Origin: Clostridium algifaecis
GTDB taxonomy: Bacteria; Bacillota; Clostridia; Clostridiales; Clostridiaceae
Direction of reading: 5' to 3'
NCBI RefSeq assembly: GCF_017874415.1
Contig: NZ_JAGGLM010000004.1
Span: 103,816 to 167,815 of the forward strand
DNA: 64,000 bases
Shown here: in pieces, positions 29,231 to 38,438 of the stretch
Numbering within the stretch: position 1 is the stretch's first letter
Layout: every line of letters begins with the position of its first letter
Translations under genes and position numbers: made by a program
The notes under the pieces: generated by a model
The model's input: only the letters and a program-made list of their open reading frames with translations
Databases searched by the model: none
What the model was told of the DNA's origin: nothing

Positions 29231-30457
29231 GTGAATTTTAAAAACAGGTTAAAAGATACATTTGTATCAATAAAACATAAAGATTTTAGATATTTTTTAT
29301 CAGGACAGCTTTTGTCCCTCATGGGAACTATGGTACAAAATACTGCCCTTAGCTGGTATGTATATAAGATAACTAATTCACCTTTTTTGCTTGGGCTCAT
29401 AGGAGTATTTCAATATGCACCTGTACTTTTAATTACACTTATTGCAGGAGTTATAGTTGAAAGGCATCCTAAGCGAAATATTCTTTTGCTGACACAATTC
29501 TCGTATATGATTCAGGCCTTTGCGTTGAGCTTTATTGTTTATACGGGTGAAAATAAATATTGGATGCTTGCTGTATTAGCTTCTATAAATGGTATTATAA
29601 CTAGCTTGGATATGCCAACCAGGCAATCTTTTTTCATTGAACTTGTTGGAAAAAAAGATCTGCCAAACGCTATATCTTTAAATTCAACTGTATTTAATAT
29701 GTCACGTATAGTTGGACCTGCATTTGCAGGAGTAATAATGAATAAATTTGGTGTACTTCAATGTTTCCTTATCAATGCCTTCAGTTTTATACCCGTTATT
29801 TATGGTGTATTTAAAATACAAGCTAAAGGTAATCCAACTATAAAATCTAAAACTTCAGGATTATTCAAGGATTTAAAGGGTGGAATAGTATATACTTTGA
29901 ATAAAAAAATACTTGTATCTACTTTGTTTATGATGTCTATAGTATGTACTTTTAATTTTAATAGTAATGTAATTATACCTGTATTTGCAAATCAGGTTAT
30001 GAATGGTGGAGCTACTGAATACAGCATACTTTTAAGCTTAGTAGGTCTTGGATCATTATTTGGAGCTATGTTCATGGCAAGTACAGGCAGAAGACTAAAG
30101 ATAAAACATTATCTAATTATAAACGCCTTTGTACTTGCAATATTGAACATAATGACTTTATTTAGTGCTGATTATGTAATAATAGGAGTACTTTTTATAT
30201 CTATAGGCTTCTTTGGACTTACGTTTTTAAACAAAGCTAATGCTACACTCCAATTTAATACAGAAGATGAGTATAGGGGAAGGGTAATGAGCATATATGC
30301 TTTTTTAAATATAGGAAGTACTCCTTTGGGAAATGCTTTTGCGGGAATCGTAATGGAAAAAGTTGGTGGAAAATTTGGCTTTTTTAGCTGCGGCTTAGTT
30401 ATATTATTACTTATAGTAATTACTGTAGTGTTTGTTGAATTAAAAAAGAAAGATTAG
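29231..30457 (+). CDS. Major facilitator superfamily exporter
   Basis: 408 residues with about twelve hydrophobic segments, a standard MFS transporter. The family-type loop VERHPKRNILLLTQ lies after the second helix, and DMPTRQSFFIELVGKKDLPNAISLNS is typical of the EntS-like drug or siderophore exporter group, as is GRVMSIYAFLNIGSTPLGN near the end. Substrate unknown. The start is GTG at 29231 with GGGGAGGGA upstream. Its last four bases overlap the end of the convergent M28 peptidase gene. Confidence 0.88.
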   Translation: MNFKNRLKDTFVSIKHKDFRYFLSGQLLSLMGTMVQNTALSWYVYKITNSPFLLGLIGVFQYAPVLLITLIAGVIVERHPKRNILLLTQFSYMIQAFALSFIVYTGENKYWMLAVLASINGIITSLDMPTRQSFFIELVGKKDLPNAISLNSTVFNMSRIVGPAFAGVIMNKFGVLQCFLINAFSFIPVIYGVFKIQAKGNPTIKSKTSGLFKDLKGGIVYTLNKKILVSTLFMMSIVCTFNFNSNVIIPVFANQVMNGGATEYSILLSLVGLGSLFGAMFMASTGRRLKIKHYLIINAFVLAILNIMTLFSADYVIIGVLFISIGFFGLTFLNKANATLQFNTEDEYRGRVMSIYAFLNIGSTPLGNAFAGIVMEKVGGKFGFFSCGLVILLLIVITVVFVELKKKD

Positions 30458-31803
30458 TTATTAGTGTTTTTTGTGCATTTAATATATAGAATAGTAGACA
30501 ATAATAATCCTATAATTGATACAATAAATAATTGTTTGTAATACAGGATATATGGATTTCTGCCAAAAGCAAAGCTATCAATTTCCTTAGAAACTATATT
30601 AAAACATCTGTCTATAGATTTTGTATTTATATATTGAGACTTATCCTTAGGTGTGTGTATCCTTGACATATCTGCATCAGATAAAGTTACAGCATCTATA
30701 CCATAAGCTCTAAAATATTCATGGTCGCTGCAATTTTCAAACGTATACTTAAAATTTGCTTTATTTTCATTACATAGACCTGCTATCTCTTTTACAAAAC
30801 TAGAGTTTTTTGTATCAAATTTACCTGACATTATTGAGATAGGCACATTTTTGTCACTTCCTATCATATCAAAGTTTATGACTTTACTACCTTTTAAATC
30901 ATTTTTGTACTGCTTTACAAAATTTTTTGATCCCAGGCATCCAAATTCTTCTGCATTAAAAGCTGCAATTATTATATTTCTTTCGGGTTTTCCGATTGAA
31001 TTGATATATTTTACAAGCCCGAGCAAAAATGAGGTGCCGGATGCATTGTCTAGTGCACCGTTATATACGGTACCTGCAAGATCACTTCCAACATGATCAA
31101 AGTGTGCTGACAAAATAAGCGGCGGTAGATTCTGATTTTTACCTTTTATATATCCTAGTACATTATATGTAGAAGTAAATTCATCCTCAAAAGGTATAAA
31201 ACAGCTTATTTCATATCCTTTATTTATATAATTATTTATTTCCTGTGCAGTATGCTTTTTAATCATTATATACATACAATGAGGAGAATTTGATATAAAA
31301 GAACTCCTGAAGTTTACATTGTCATCCTGAGGATTATAGAATAAAAAGTAATTATTGCCTTGTTGTACCTGAAAATTATTTCCTCTCCATAAAATATTAT
31401 CACCTTTTTTAAAAGATACATTGTTGTATCTAAAGTTAACCATATCTTCTTTATAATCTATGGCATATTTGTATTGCTTTACTATGAATCCATTTTTATC
31501 TTTTACTAGAAGATACGGAGTCCCAGTTACCGCTCTTGGATAAATTACATTGAAGCTTTGAAGATAATTGTTTTTATAGGGAATTAAATTTTGATCTTTG
31601 AAATAGTTTTTAATAAAATTTATTGTTTCGTAATTTTCCAGGGTTCCTGTAAGTCTTCCATTAAAATCATCTGAAGATAGATATTTTACAGTATTTTTAA
31701 CTTCGTTTGAATTTAAAGGCCTTATAAAATAATAATTTTCAAAACTTAGTGAACAGATTATACAAAATATAGTTATAATTAAAGAAAGCAGAAATTTTTT
31801 CAT
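30454..31803 (-). CDS. Membrane-anchored M28 family aminopeptidase-like protein
   Basis: 449 residues. An N-terminal hydrophobic segment (about 5-25) acts as signal or anchor, and another near the C-terminus (about 420-440) ends the protein, so the catalytic part probably sits outside, held at both ends. The two-zinc M28 site is recognisable: LSAHFDHVG, NGALDNASG, FNAEEFGCLGS, INFDMIGSD and SDHEYF give His, Asp, Glu-Glu, Asp and His. The cytoplasmic C-tail is short and basic. Substrate unknown; exported peptides are likely. It overlaps the convergent MFS gene by four bases. Confidence 0.88.
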   Translation of the reverse strand: MKKFLLSLIITIFCIICSLSFENYYFIRPLNSNEVKNTVKYLSSDDFNGRLTGTLENYETINFIKNYFKDQNLIPYKNNYLQSFNVIYPRAVTGTPYLLVKDKNGFIVKQYKYAIDYKEDMVNFRYNNVSFKKGDNILWRGNNFQVQQGNNYFLFYNPQDDNVNFRSSFISNSPHCMYIMIKKHTAQEINNYINKGYEISCFIPFEDEFTSTYNVLGYIKGKNQNLPPLILSAHFDHVGSDLAGTVYNGALDNASGTSFLLGLVKYINSIGKPERNIIIAAFNAEEFGCLGSKNFVKQYKNDLKGSKVINFDMIGSDKNVPISIMSGKFDTKNSSFVKEIAGLCNENKANFKYTFENCSDHEYFRAYGIDAVTLSDADMSRIHTPKDKSQYINTKSIDRCFNIVSKEIDSFAFGRNPYILYYKQLFIVSIIGLLLSTILYIKCTKNTNN

Positions 31804-31935
31804 TTATACTCACCTACTAGATTAATGCTTATATAGATATATATTAATTTGCCAAAATACATATAACTGTTGTAATATATTTTTAGTCAACTTATTTTTA
31901 ATGAGTTTATGAATGAAGTGAAGCAGGAGGAAAAT

Positions 31936-34089
31936 ATGAATAGTATAATAGATATGCTAACTCAAGAGTTAGGTGTAAATAAAAAATATATAAATAATGT
32001 AGTTGAACTTTTGGATTCAGGAAATACAGTGCCTTTTATAGCCAGATACAGGAAGGAACTTACTGGAAGTATGAGTGATGTTACTTTGAGAAAATTGGCA
32101 GAGAGGCTTACATATCTTAGAAATCTTAAGGATAGAAAAGAAGATGTAATAAGGATAATAGATGAACAAGGCAAGCTTACTGAAGATTTAAAGAAATCTA
32201 TAGAAAATAGCAGTACTTTAACAGAAGTTGAAGATATATATAGACCATACAAGCCAAAGAAAAGAACAAGGGCTACTATAGCTCAGGAAAAAGGATTAAA
32301 GCCACTTTCAGAAGTTATTTTAAGCGGAAGTTTTAAAAGTGATATAGAAGAATATTCAGAAAAGTTCATGAATGAGGAAAAGGGAGTTAAATCCAGAGAA
32401 GATGCATTATCAGGAGCTATGGATATAATAAGTGAAGTTATATCAGATGAGGCGAAATATAGAAAATGGATAAGAAAATTTGTCAATGATAATGGAGTAA
32501 TTGAAACAAAAGGTGAGAGCAAAGAACCAACTCCTTATGAAATGTATTATGATTACAGAGAAGCTGTAAAATCTATACCAGCTCATAGAATACTTGCAAT
32601 AAATAGGGGAGAAAAAGAAAAGGTTCTGTCTGTAAAGATAAATTGTGATATGGACAAAATAGTGGAATATTTGAAATCTGAATGCCTTAAGGGAAACGAT
32701 GTAACTGACAGCTATATAGAAAAAAGTGTAGAGGATTCACTTAAAAGATTGATTTATCCATCTATTGAAAGAGAAATAAGATCGGAACTTACAGATAAAG
32801 GTGAAGAAGGTGCTATAAAGATATTTAAAGCTAACTTAAAAGCACTTTTAATGCAGCCTCCTATAAAAGGAAAAAATGTGCTTGGATATGATCCGGGCTT
32901 TAGAAATGGATGTAAAATTGCAGTCTTAGATGATACTGGTAAATTATTGGATACAGCTATAGTTTATGCTACTGCACCTCAAAATGATATAGAGGGCTCC
33001 ATAAAGAAGTTAAAAGAATTAGTGTACAAAGACGACGTAAATGTTATATCGCTTGGAAATGGAACTGCCAGTAGGGAATCAGAAGAGGTTATTGGAAAGC
33101 TTATAAAAGAGGTAAAGGAAGAAAAACAAAAAGAACTGTACTATGTAATAGTATCTGAGGCAGGGGCTTCGATTTATTCTGCATCTGAACTTGCAGCAAA
33201 GGAATATCCTGATATAAATGTATCCTTAAGAGGAGCTATATCCATAGGAAGGAGGCTCCAGGATCCACTTGCAGAGCTTGTAAAAATAGATCCAAAGTCA
33301 ATAGGTGTAGGACAGTACCAACATGATGTCACTCCTAAAAAGCTTGATGAGTCTTTAAAGGGAGTTGTGGAGGATTGTGTAAATAGTGTAGGTGTGGATT
33401 TAAATATAGCAACACCGGCGCTTTTATCCTACATATCCGGAATAAACTCGACCATAGCATCGAACATTGTAGCATATAGAGACGAAAATGGAAAGTTTGA
33501 AAACAGAAAGGAATTACTCAAGGTTAAGAGACTTGGCGCTAAAGCATTTGAACAATGTGCAGGATTCTTAAGGGTTATGGAAAGCAGTGAACCATTTGAT
33601 AATACTTCAGTACATCCTGAATCATATAAGGTAGCTAAAGCTCTTCTGGAAATACTGGGATACAGCAGTGAAAGCTTAAAAAAATCAGGATTTTCTGATA
33701 TAGATGATAGAGTTGACAAAATAGGAATAGAGAATCTTTCAGATAAGCTTAATGTTGGGGTGCCTACTTTAAAGGATATTATAAAGGAAATTAAAAAACC
33801 GGGAAGAGATCCAAGAGAAGAACTGCCAAAACCAATATTGAAGACTGGAATAGTTGATATGAATCAGTTGAAACCTGGAATGGTGCTCACTGGAACAGTC
33901 AGAAATGTAGCAGATTTTGGAGCTTTTGTAGATATTGGAGTTCACCAGGATGGGCTTGTTCACATAAGCCAGCTATCGGATAAGTTTGTAAAGCATCCAT
34001 TAGATGTAGTGCAGGTAGGAGATATAGTTCAAGTAACGGTACTTGAAGTTGACGAGAAAAGAAAAAGGATAGCACTCAGCATGAAGTAA
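31936..34089 (+). CDS. tex: Tex family RNA-binding transcription accessory protein
   Basis: 717 residues. Domains in order: N-terminal helical Tex region, YqgF-like nuclease fold (around VLGYDPGFRNGCKIAVLDDTG), helix-hairpin-helix pair (ISGINSTIASNIVAYRDENG), and a C-terminal S1 RNA-binding domain (LKPGMVLTGTVRNVADFGAFVDIGVHQDGLVHISQL region, about 635-710). Tex binds nucleic acids and affects transcription and translation in several bacteria; the biochemical role is not clear. An upstream ATG at 31909 is in frame, but GGAGG at 31926-31930 serves the ATG at 31936. Confidence 0.95.
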   Translation: MNSIIDMLTQELGVNKKYINNVVELLDSGNTVPFIARYRKELTGSMSDVTLRKLAERLTYLRNLKDRKEDVIRIIDEQGKLTEDLKKSIENSSTLTEVEDIYRPYKPKKRTRATIAQEKGLKPLSEVILSGSFKSDIEEYSEKFMNEEKGVKSREDALSGAMDIISEVISDEAKYRKWIRKFVNDNGVIETKGESKEPTPYEMYYDYREAVKSIPAHRILAINRGEKEKVLSVKINCDMDKIVEYLKSECLKGNDVTDSYIEKSVEDSLKRLIYPSIEREIRSELTDKGEEGAIKIFKANLKALLMQPPIKGKNVLGYDPGFRNGCKIAVLDDTGKLLDTAIVYATAPQNDIEGSIKKLKELVYKDDVNVISLGNGTASRESEEVIGKLIKEVKEEKQKELYYVIVSEAGASIYSASELAAKEYPDINVSLRGAISIGRRLQDPLAELVKIDPKSIGVGQYQHDVTPKKLDESLKGVVEDCVNSVGVDLNIATPALLSYISGINSTIASNIVAYRDENGKFENRKELLKVKRLGAKAFEQCAGFLRVMESSEPFDNTSVHPESYKVAKALLEILGYSSESLKKSGFSDIDDRVDKIGIENLSDKLNVGVPTLKDIIKEIKKPGRDPREELPKPILKTGIVDMNQLKPGMVLTGTVRNVADFGAFVDIGVHQDGLVHISQLSDKFVKHPLDVVQVGDIVQVTVLEVDEKRKRIALSMK

Positions 34090-34091
34090 AA

Positions 34092-34131
34092 TAAAGGAGG
34101 GCGTTTGCAAGCTTTTGCAGCACCTCCAATT
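34092..34131 (-). terminator. Terminator of the glutaredoxin-like gene
   Basis: On the - strand GGAGGTGCTGCAA pairs imperfectly with TTGCAAACGCCCTCC, then TTTATTTTA. It also separates the convergent tex transcript. Confidence 0.55.
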
Positions 34132-34133
34132 CT

Positions 34134-34394
34134 CTAATGAATAGATTTTTCAAATACTTCTTTAACAATTTCCTTAGAGGGAATGCCCTCATGGATTTTA
34201 GTATCACCTATAAAATATGTAGGTACATAATAATAGTCATATTTTTGGGCTATTTCAGGTTCCTTTTCTTCATCAATTATTTTAACATCAACATCAGTAT
34301 ATTTGGGATTTTCACCTTGAAGTTCTTTCATCCAGCCAAGTGCCTGTTTGCAGTACGGACACCAGCTTGTTATAAACATTTTTACAGGCTTCAT
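34134..34394 (-). CDS. Glutaredoxin/thioredoxin-like protein
   Basis: 86 residues with the redox motif CPYC at 13-16 (MFITSWCPYCKQALGWM), then a thioredoxin-fold pattern with the cis-Pro in YVPTYFIGD (about residue 59). It is small and cytoplasmic; a thiol-disulfide reductant for an unidentified partner is likely. The gene stands alone between the convergent tex and the FMN riboswitch. Confidence 0.88.
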   Translation of the reverse strand: MKPVKMFITSWCPYCKQALGWMKELQGENPKYTDVDVKIIDEEKEPEIAQKYDYYYVPTYFIGDTKIHEGIPSKEIVKEVFEKSIH

Positions 34395-34538
34395 ATAGTA
34401 TCACCTAACTTTCTTTAGTATTGTTTTAGTAATGTATACATTTTATTATAATTATATACTAAAACAATATACATTTCATGAAGAATGTACATATTGATTT
34501 TTATATTTATGTGTATTATAATAAAGCCATAAATAAAT

Positions 34539-34695
34539 AATCTTCAGGGCGGGGTGTAATTCCCCACCGGCGGTATAGCCCGCGAGCCTAAGTGGCATGA
34601 TTCGGTGAAATTCCGAGGCCGACAGTAAAGTCTGGATGAAAGAAGGTAAAGAGTATTGTATTTTGTAAGCCCTGGTTTTAATCAAGGCTTTTTAT
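34539..34695 (+). promoter_or_regulatory. FMN riboswitch (RFN element) of ribU
   Basis: The aptamer (34539-34647) shows the invariant blocks ATCTTCAGGGCGGGGTG, CCCCACCGGCGGT, AGCCCGCGAGC, GATTCGGTGAAATTCCG and GCCGACAGT. The outer helix joins ATCTTC and GAAGG. Downstream, AAGCC (34667-34671) pairs GGCTT (34686-34690) and a T run follows, the terminator of the expression platform. FMN should reduce ribU expression. Confidence 0.97.
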
Positions 34696-34787
34696 TTTAT
34701 GCTTTTTATACTGTTTCACCTAAAACTTTAAATGAAAGACATTAAAAGTTAAAAGATTGAAGATTATAATATCAGGAGGGTGTAACT

Positions 34788-35402
34788 ATGAAAGATAAAA
34801 AGTTGAATCAATTGGTTAAGGTATCATTATTAAGTGTTATTGCATGTGTACTTATGTTTTTAGAACTTTCACTTCCAATATTTCCATCATTTTTAAAAGT
34901 TGATATAAGTGATTTGCCTGCATTAATGGGAACTTTTGCACTTGGACCAGTATCAGGAATCATGATAGAATTATTTAAAAATATACTTCATGGAATATTT
35001 GCTGGACAGACTGCTTTTATTGGAGAACTTGCAAATTTTGGAGTTGGGGCATCTTTAGTACTTATAGCAGGACTTGTATATAATGTAAAAAAATCAAGAA
35101 AAACTGCTGTAATTGGGCTTGTATTTGGAACTATTGTTATGGCACTTGTAGCAGCCGTTTTAAATTATTTTGTACTTCTGCCACTTTACCAGAATGCATT
35201 TAATTTCCCAATAAGCCAGATTATAGCTGTAGCAGGTAAAATAAATGGAAATGTAAACAGTGTTGGAACTTTAATAGCATGGACAATTATACCATTTAAT
35301 TTGTTTAAAGGTGCTATAGTAACTGTTCTCACACTTGTAATTTATAAAAGTGTATCGCCAATTCTTAAAAAAGAAAATAATAATGAAAAACAAGTAGCTT
35401 GA
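34788..35402 (+). CDS. ribU: Riboflavin ECF transporter S component
   Basis: 204 residues with about five or six membrane helices. RibU binds riboflavin and works with the shared EcfAA'T energising module, which is not in this window. The family segment LPIFPSFLKVDISDLPALMGTFALGP (around residues 25-50) is present, as are FKNILHGIF and the later GxINGNVNSVGTL-like loop. Control by the FMN switch upstream supports the substrate. The ATG has AGGAGGGTG upstream and a terminator follows. Confidence 0.95.
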   Translation: MKDKKLNQLVKVSLLSVIACVLMFLELSLPIFPSFLKVDISDLPALMGTFALGPVSGIMIELFKNILHGIFAGQTAFIGELANFGVGASLVLIAGLVYNVKKSRKTAVIGLVFGTIVMALVAAVLNYFVLLPLYQNAFNFPISQIIAVAGKINGNVNSVGTLIAWTIIPFNLFKGAIVTVLTLVIYKSVSPILKKENNNEKQVA

Positions 35403-35416
35403 TATAAGATTTTTTT

Positions 35417-35454
35417 ATCTGACATTGATTAACATCTGATGTCAGATTTTTTTT
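35417..35454 (+). terminator. Terminator of ribU
   Basis: ATCTGACAT (35417-35425) pairs with ATGTCAGAT (35439-35447), then eight T residues. Confidence 0.92.
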
Positions 35455-35546
35455 AATTTTAAAGTTTTATTCATGAAATCTTAATTATATACGATAAATA
35501 ATATATATTTTGATAAAGGTAATTTAGAGTATAAAGGGTGATTAAT

Positions 35547-37358
35547 TTGGCAGGAATATGGAATATAAATAGTACTTATAACGTAAATAACAAAAGAATA
35601 GCTACAAAACTTTCTTTTGAAATAGGTGAGAAGTTTTTAGCGAGAGTAATTAATATAGATAGAGTGTCTCAAAGCATATTATTGAAACTTTTGGATGGAT
35701 GGCAATTTTCTGCAAACATAGAAAACCCGGAAAAAGTACTGCAGGATGAATTACTCAGATTTCAAGTTGACGGATTTGAAGATGGAAAAGTTAAATTAAA
35801 GATTGTAAGTGGAGAAAAGGATTCTTCTGGAACGTATAAAGATGCTGTACAGCTTTTTATAAAGGAAAAAGGTTTAAATTTAAACAGTGAAGATTATGGA
35901 CTTATTGAGAATATGATAAAACATGATATTCCACTTACTGATGAAAATATATCAGATATAAAAACCCTTATGAAATTCATGGAAAAATTACAAAGTAATC
36001 CTAAAGAAAAAGATGTTTTTATACAAAAGTACCTTTTGAGTAAAAATATCGAAACGAATAGTAACGAAGGAAAGATGATAACTAATACTTTGAAAAATTT
36101 TTTCGATAAACTAGGAGATGTTAACAGCAAGGACATTTTTACTCTTATAGAAAATAATATAGATTTGAATAAAGCAAATATAGATAGTTTTGAAAATGTG
36201 TTTAAAAAATCTTCAACTATATATAATGAAATCAAGAATATGGGGAGTGAGTTAAATAAAAATATTGCAGACAGTATAAAATCTGGGAATATTTTAGAAA
36301 GCGGAAATGATTATACGGACATTTTACAAAAAAATATCGAGAAAACTTTTGGTGATGGAGGAAAATCTGAAGTAGCGGCAGTTAAAAACAATACAGATGA
36401 TAATCCCAATATAAATGAAGACATTAACCAAAAAGATATTGAAGATTCTGGAGTAAAGAATAACAGCAAAACCCAGGCTAAAAATGAGATATCAGAGGTT
36501 GTTAAAAATATTTTGGATAATTCTGCGACAAAAGATGGAATAAAAAATATCGCAAAAGAAATAGGAAAACAGACAAATTCTAAAGCTGAAGATGTAGAGA
36601 ATATTATAAAAAAGGTAATAAATGAAGAAAATAATATTTCAAATAATGATGAGAAAACTGTTGTAGAGAATCAGGATTTAAATGTCAATAATGAAGATAA
36701 CAAGCAGAACGTAAAAAACAATATATCCAATATTATAAAGGATATTTTTTCAAATTCAACTTTGAAAGCTAAACAATATCGTATATCAAAGGATACCATA
36801 GATAATATTACAAATCAGATAAAAGACCAGATAAATTCTAAGACTGAAGAGATGACAGATATAATAAAACAGGCAATTAGTCAAACAGATGATAAAAGTG
36901 CTCAAAAATCAGTTAATATAATGAATATGTTGAACAATAATATAAATGATTTTAAAATATTTAATACAGTTTCAAATTCTTATTATTATATGGATCTGCC
37001 ATTAAAATTTGAAAATAGAGATTATGGGTGCAAGCTTATAATAAAAGATGAAAGAAAAAAAGGAAAAAAGATAGATAGTTCAAATGTAAAAATAGCTACA
37101 TCTGTAAATACAGATAATATGGGTGTTGTAGATGCTTACCTCACTGTTAAAAACAGAAATATGGATATCGATATAAAAAGTGATAAAATGTGGGTTAATG
37201 TTTTAAAAAAGTATGATAAAAAAATATTGGAGAGCTTATCTGAATTAGGTTATAATATAAATGTTCAATTTAATGAAAAAAAACAAGAAATGAATATCTC
37301 AAATTGTAGAGACTTTTTTCAAGACAGTGAATTTGGAATAATAAATACAAGAGCGTAA
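35547..37358 (+). CDS. FliK-like hook-length control domain protein (orphan)
   Basis: 603 residues from the TTG at 35547, which has GGGTGAT seven bases upstream; a GTG at 35538 is also in frame. The N-terminal 100 residues are a compact domain, the middle (about 200-440) is a long, low-complexity, Asn-, Lys- and Asp-rich region, and the C-terminal 120 residues (from YYYMDLPLKFENRDYG on) resemble the FliK C-terminal domain. That domain signals length to FlhB in flagellar export. It is followed 21 bp later by an FlhB C-terminal-like protein, a pairing also seen as ylqG-ylqH in Bacillus. No flagellar genes are near. Function unknown. Confidence 0.6.
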   Translation: MAGIWNINSTYNVNNKRIATKLSFEIGEKFLARVINIDRVSQSILLKLLDGWQFSANIENPEKVLQDELLRFQVDGFEDGKVKLKIVSGEKDSSGTYKDAVQLFIKEKGLNLNSEDYGLIENMIKHDIPLTDENISDIKTLMKFMEKLQSNPKEKDVFIQKYLLSKNIETNSNEGKMITNTLKNFFDKLGDVNSKDIFTLIENNIDLNKANIDSFENVFKKSSTIYNEIKNMGSELNKNIADSIKSGNILESGNDYTDILQKNIEKTFGDGGKSEVAAVKNNTDDNPNINEDINQKDIEDSGVKNNSKTQAKNEISEVVKNILDNSATKDGIKNIAKEIGKQTNSKAEDVENIIKKVINEENNISNNDEKTVVENQDLNVNNEDNKQNVKNNISNIIKDIFSNSTLKAKQYRISKDTIDNITNQIKDQINSKTEEMTDIIKQAISQTDDKSAQKSVNIMNMLNNNINDFKIFNTVSNSYYYMDLPLKFENRDYGCKLIIKDERKKGKKIDSSNVKIATSVNTDNMGVVDAYLTVKNRNMDIDIKSDKMWVNVLKKYDKKILESLSELGYNINVQFNEKKQEMNISNCRDFFQDSEFGIINTRA

Positions 37359-37379
37359 GTAAATGTGGGGTATAGTATT

Positions 37380-37640
37380 ATGGATAAAAGAAAAAAGGCG
37401 GCAGCTTTAAAATATGATTCTGGATATGAAGCACCTATGGTTACAGCTGCAGGAATTGGTCAAATAGCTGATAATATACTTAAAACAGCAAAAGAAGCCA
37501 AGGTGCCTGTAGTATATGACGAAGAGCTTGCAAATCTTTTGGTCAATGTAGATGTAGGCGGTAATATACCGGTTGAATTATATGATGCTGTGGCTAAAGT
37601 AATAGCTTATATAGTTAATATTGATGGCAGCATAAGTTAA
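37380..37640 (+). CDS. Stand-alone FlhB C-terminal-like protein (YlqH type)
   Basis: 86 residues from ATG 37380, with GTGGGG upstream; a GTG at 37365 is in frame. The sequence KKAAALKYDSGYEAPMVTA, KEAKVPVVYDEELANLL and PVELYDAVAKVIAYI matches the cytoplasmic domain of FlhB and EscU. In FlhB this domain is released by autocleavage at N-P-T-H; here the protein begins just after the place of that motif and has no membrane part, so it corresponds to the cleaved fragment. It lies next to a FliK-like gene and is probably co-transcribed. Confidence 0.8.
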   Translation: MDKRKKAAALKYDSGYEAPMVTAAGIGQIADNILKTAKEAKVPVVYDEELANLLVNVDVGGNIPVELYDAVAKVIAYIVNIDGSIS

Positions 37641-37673
37641 GCTATAATAATGACATACATGGAAGGTGATTAA

Positions 37674-38360
37674 TTGTCTCTGTTTGCAATATCAGACTTA
37701 CACCTGGATCAAAGTGGAAATAAACCTATGTATATATTCGGGAAAAATTGGTTTGAGCATGATAAAAAAATAAAGTGTAACTGGATAAATAAAGTTAAAG
37801 ATGAAGATACAGTCCTAATCTCAGGTGATATATCTTGGTCTATGGATATGAAAAATGGATTTTTGGATTTAGATTGGATTCATTCTCTCCCTGGAAGAAA
37901 AATACTTATAAAAGGAAATCATGATTATTGGTGGAATAGTATCACTAAATTAAATAGTTTATATAGTGATATGAACTTTATCCAAAATAATTTTTTCGTA
38001 TATGAAGAATACGCTATTTGTGGAACACGGGGATGGAGCTGCCCGGGTAACGAAAATTTTACTGAGCATGACGAAAAAATTTACAATAGAGAGCTTCTAA
38101 GATTGAGGAATTCCTTGGATTCTTCAGTAAAGAATGGATACAAAAAATTTATCGTAATGCTTCATTATCCGCCAATAGGTGAAAGGTTTATGAATTCTGG
38201 TTTTATAGATATATTTAAAGAATATGGGATAAAAAAAGTTATATATGGACATTTACATGGTGAAGCACTTTCAAAAGCAATAAATGGATTGGTAGATGGA
38301 GTAGAATATATACTAACATCTTCGGATTATATAAACTTCAATCCTATACAAATAATTTAA
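37674..38360 (+). CDS. Calcineurin-like metallophosphoesterase
   Basis: 228 residues. The two-metal site is intact: D-x-H in ISDLHLD (residues 6-12), GDISW, GNHDYWW, and the C-terminal GHLHG. Substrate cannot be read from sequence; DNA, nucleotide or protein phosphate are all possible. The start is TTG at 37674 with GGAAGGTGATTAA upstream. It follows the FlhB-like gene by about 33 bases. Confidence 0.88.
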   Translation: MSLFAISDLHLDQSGNKPMYIFGKNWFEHDKKIKCNWINKVKDEDTVLISGDISWSMDMKNGFLDLDWIHSLPGRKILIKGNHDYWWNSITKLNSLYSDMNFIQNNFFVYEEYAICGTRGWSCPGNENFTEHDEKIYNRELLRLRNSLDSSVKNGYKKFIVMLHYPPIGERFMNSGFIDIFKEYGIKKVIYGHLHGEALSKAINGLVDGVEYILTSSDYINFNPIQII

Positions 38361-38367
38361 AACAATG

Positions 38368-38412
38368 AAGGTAAGAGTTAAATGATTTTTATAAAAAGTA
38401 CTCTTACTTTCA
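38368..38412. terminator. Terminator between convergent genes
   Basis: GTAAGAGT (38371-38378) pairs with ACTCTTAC (38400-38407) over a 21-base loop; T-rich on both flanks. Confidence 0.5.
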
Positions 38413-38438
38413 TTTCATATACTAATTTATAATATCTA

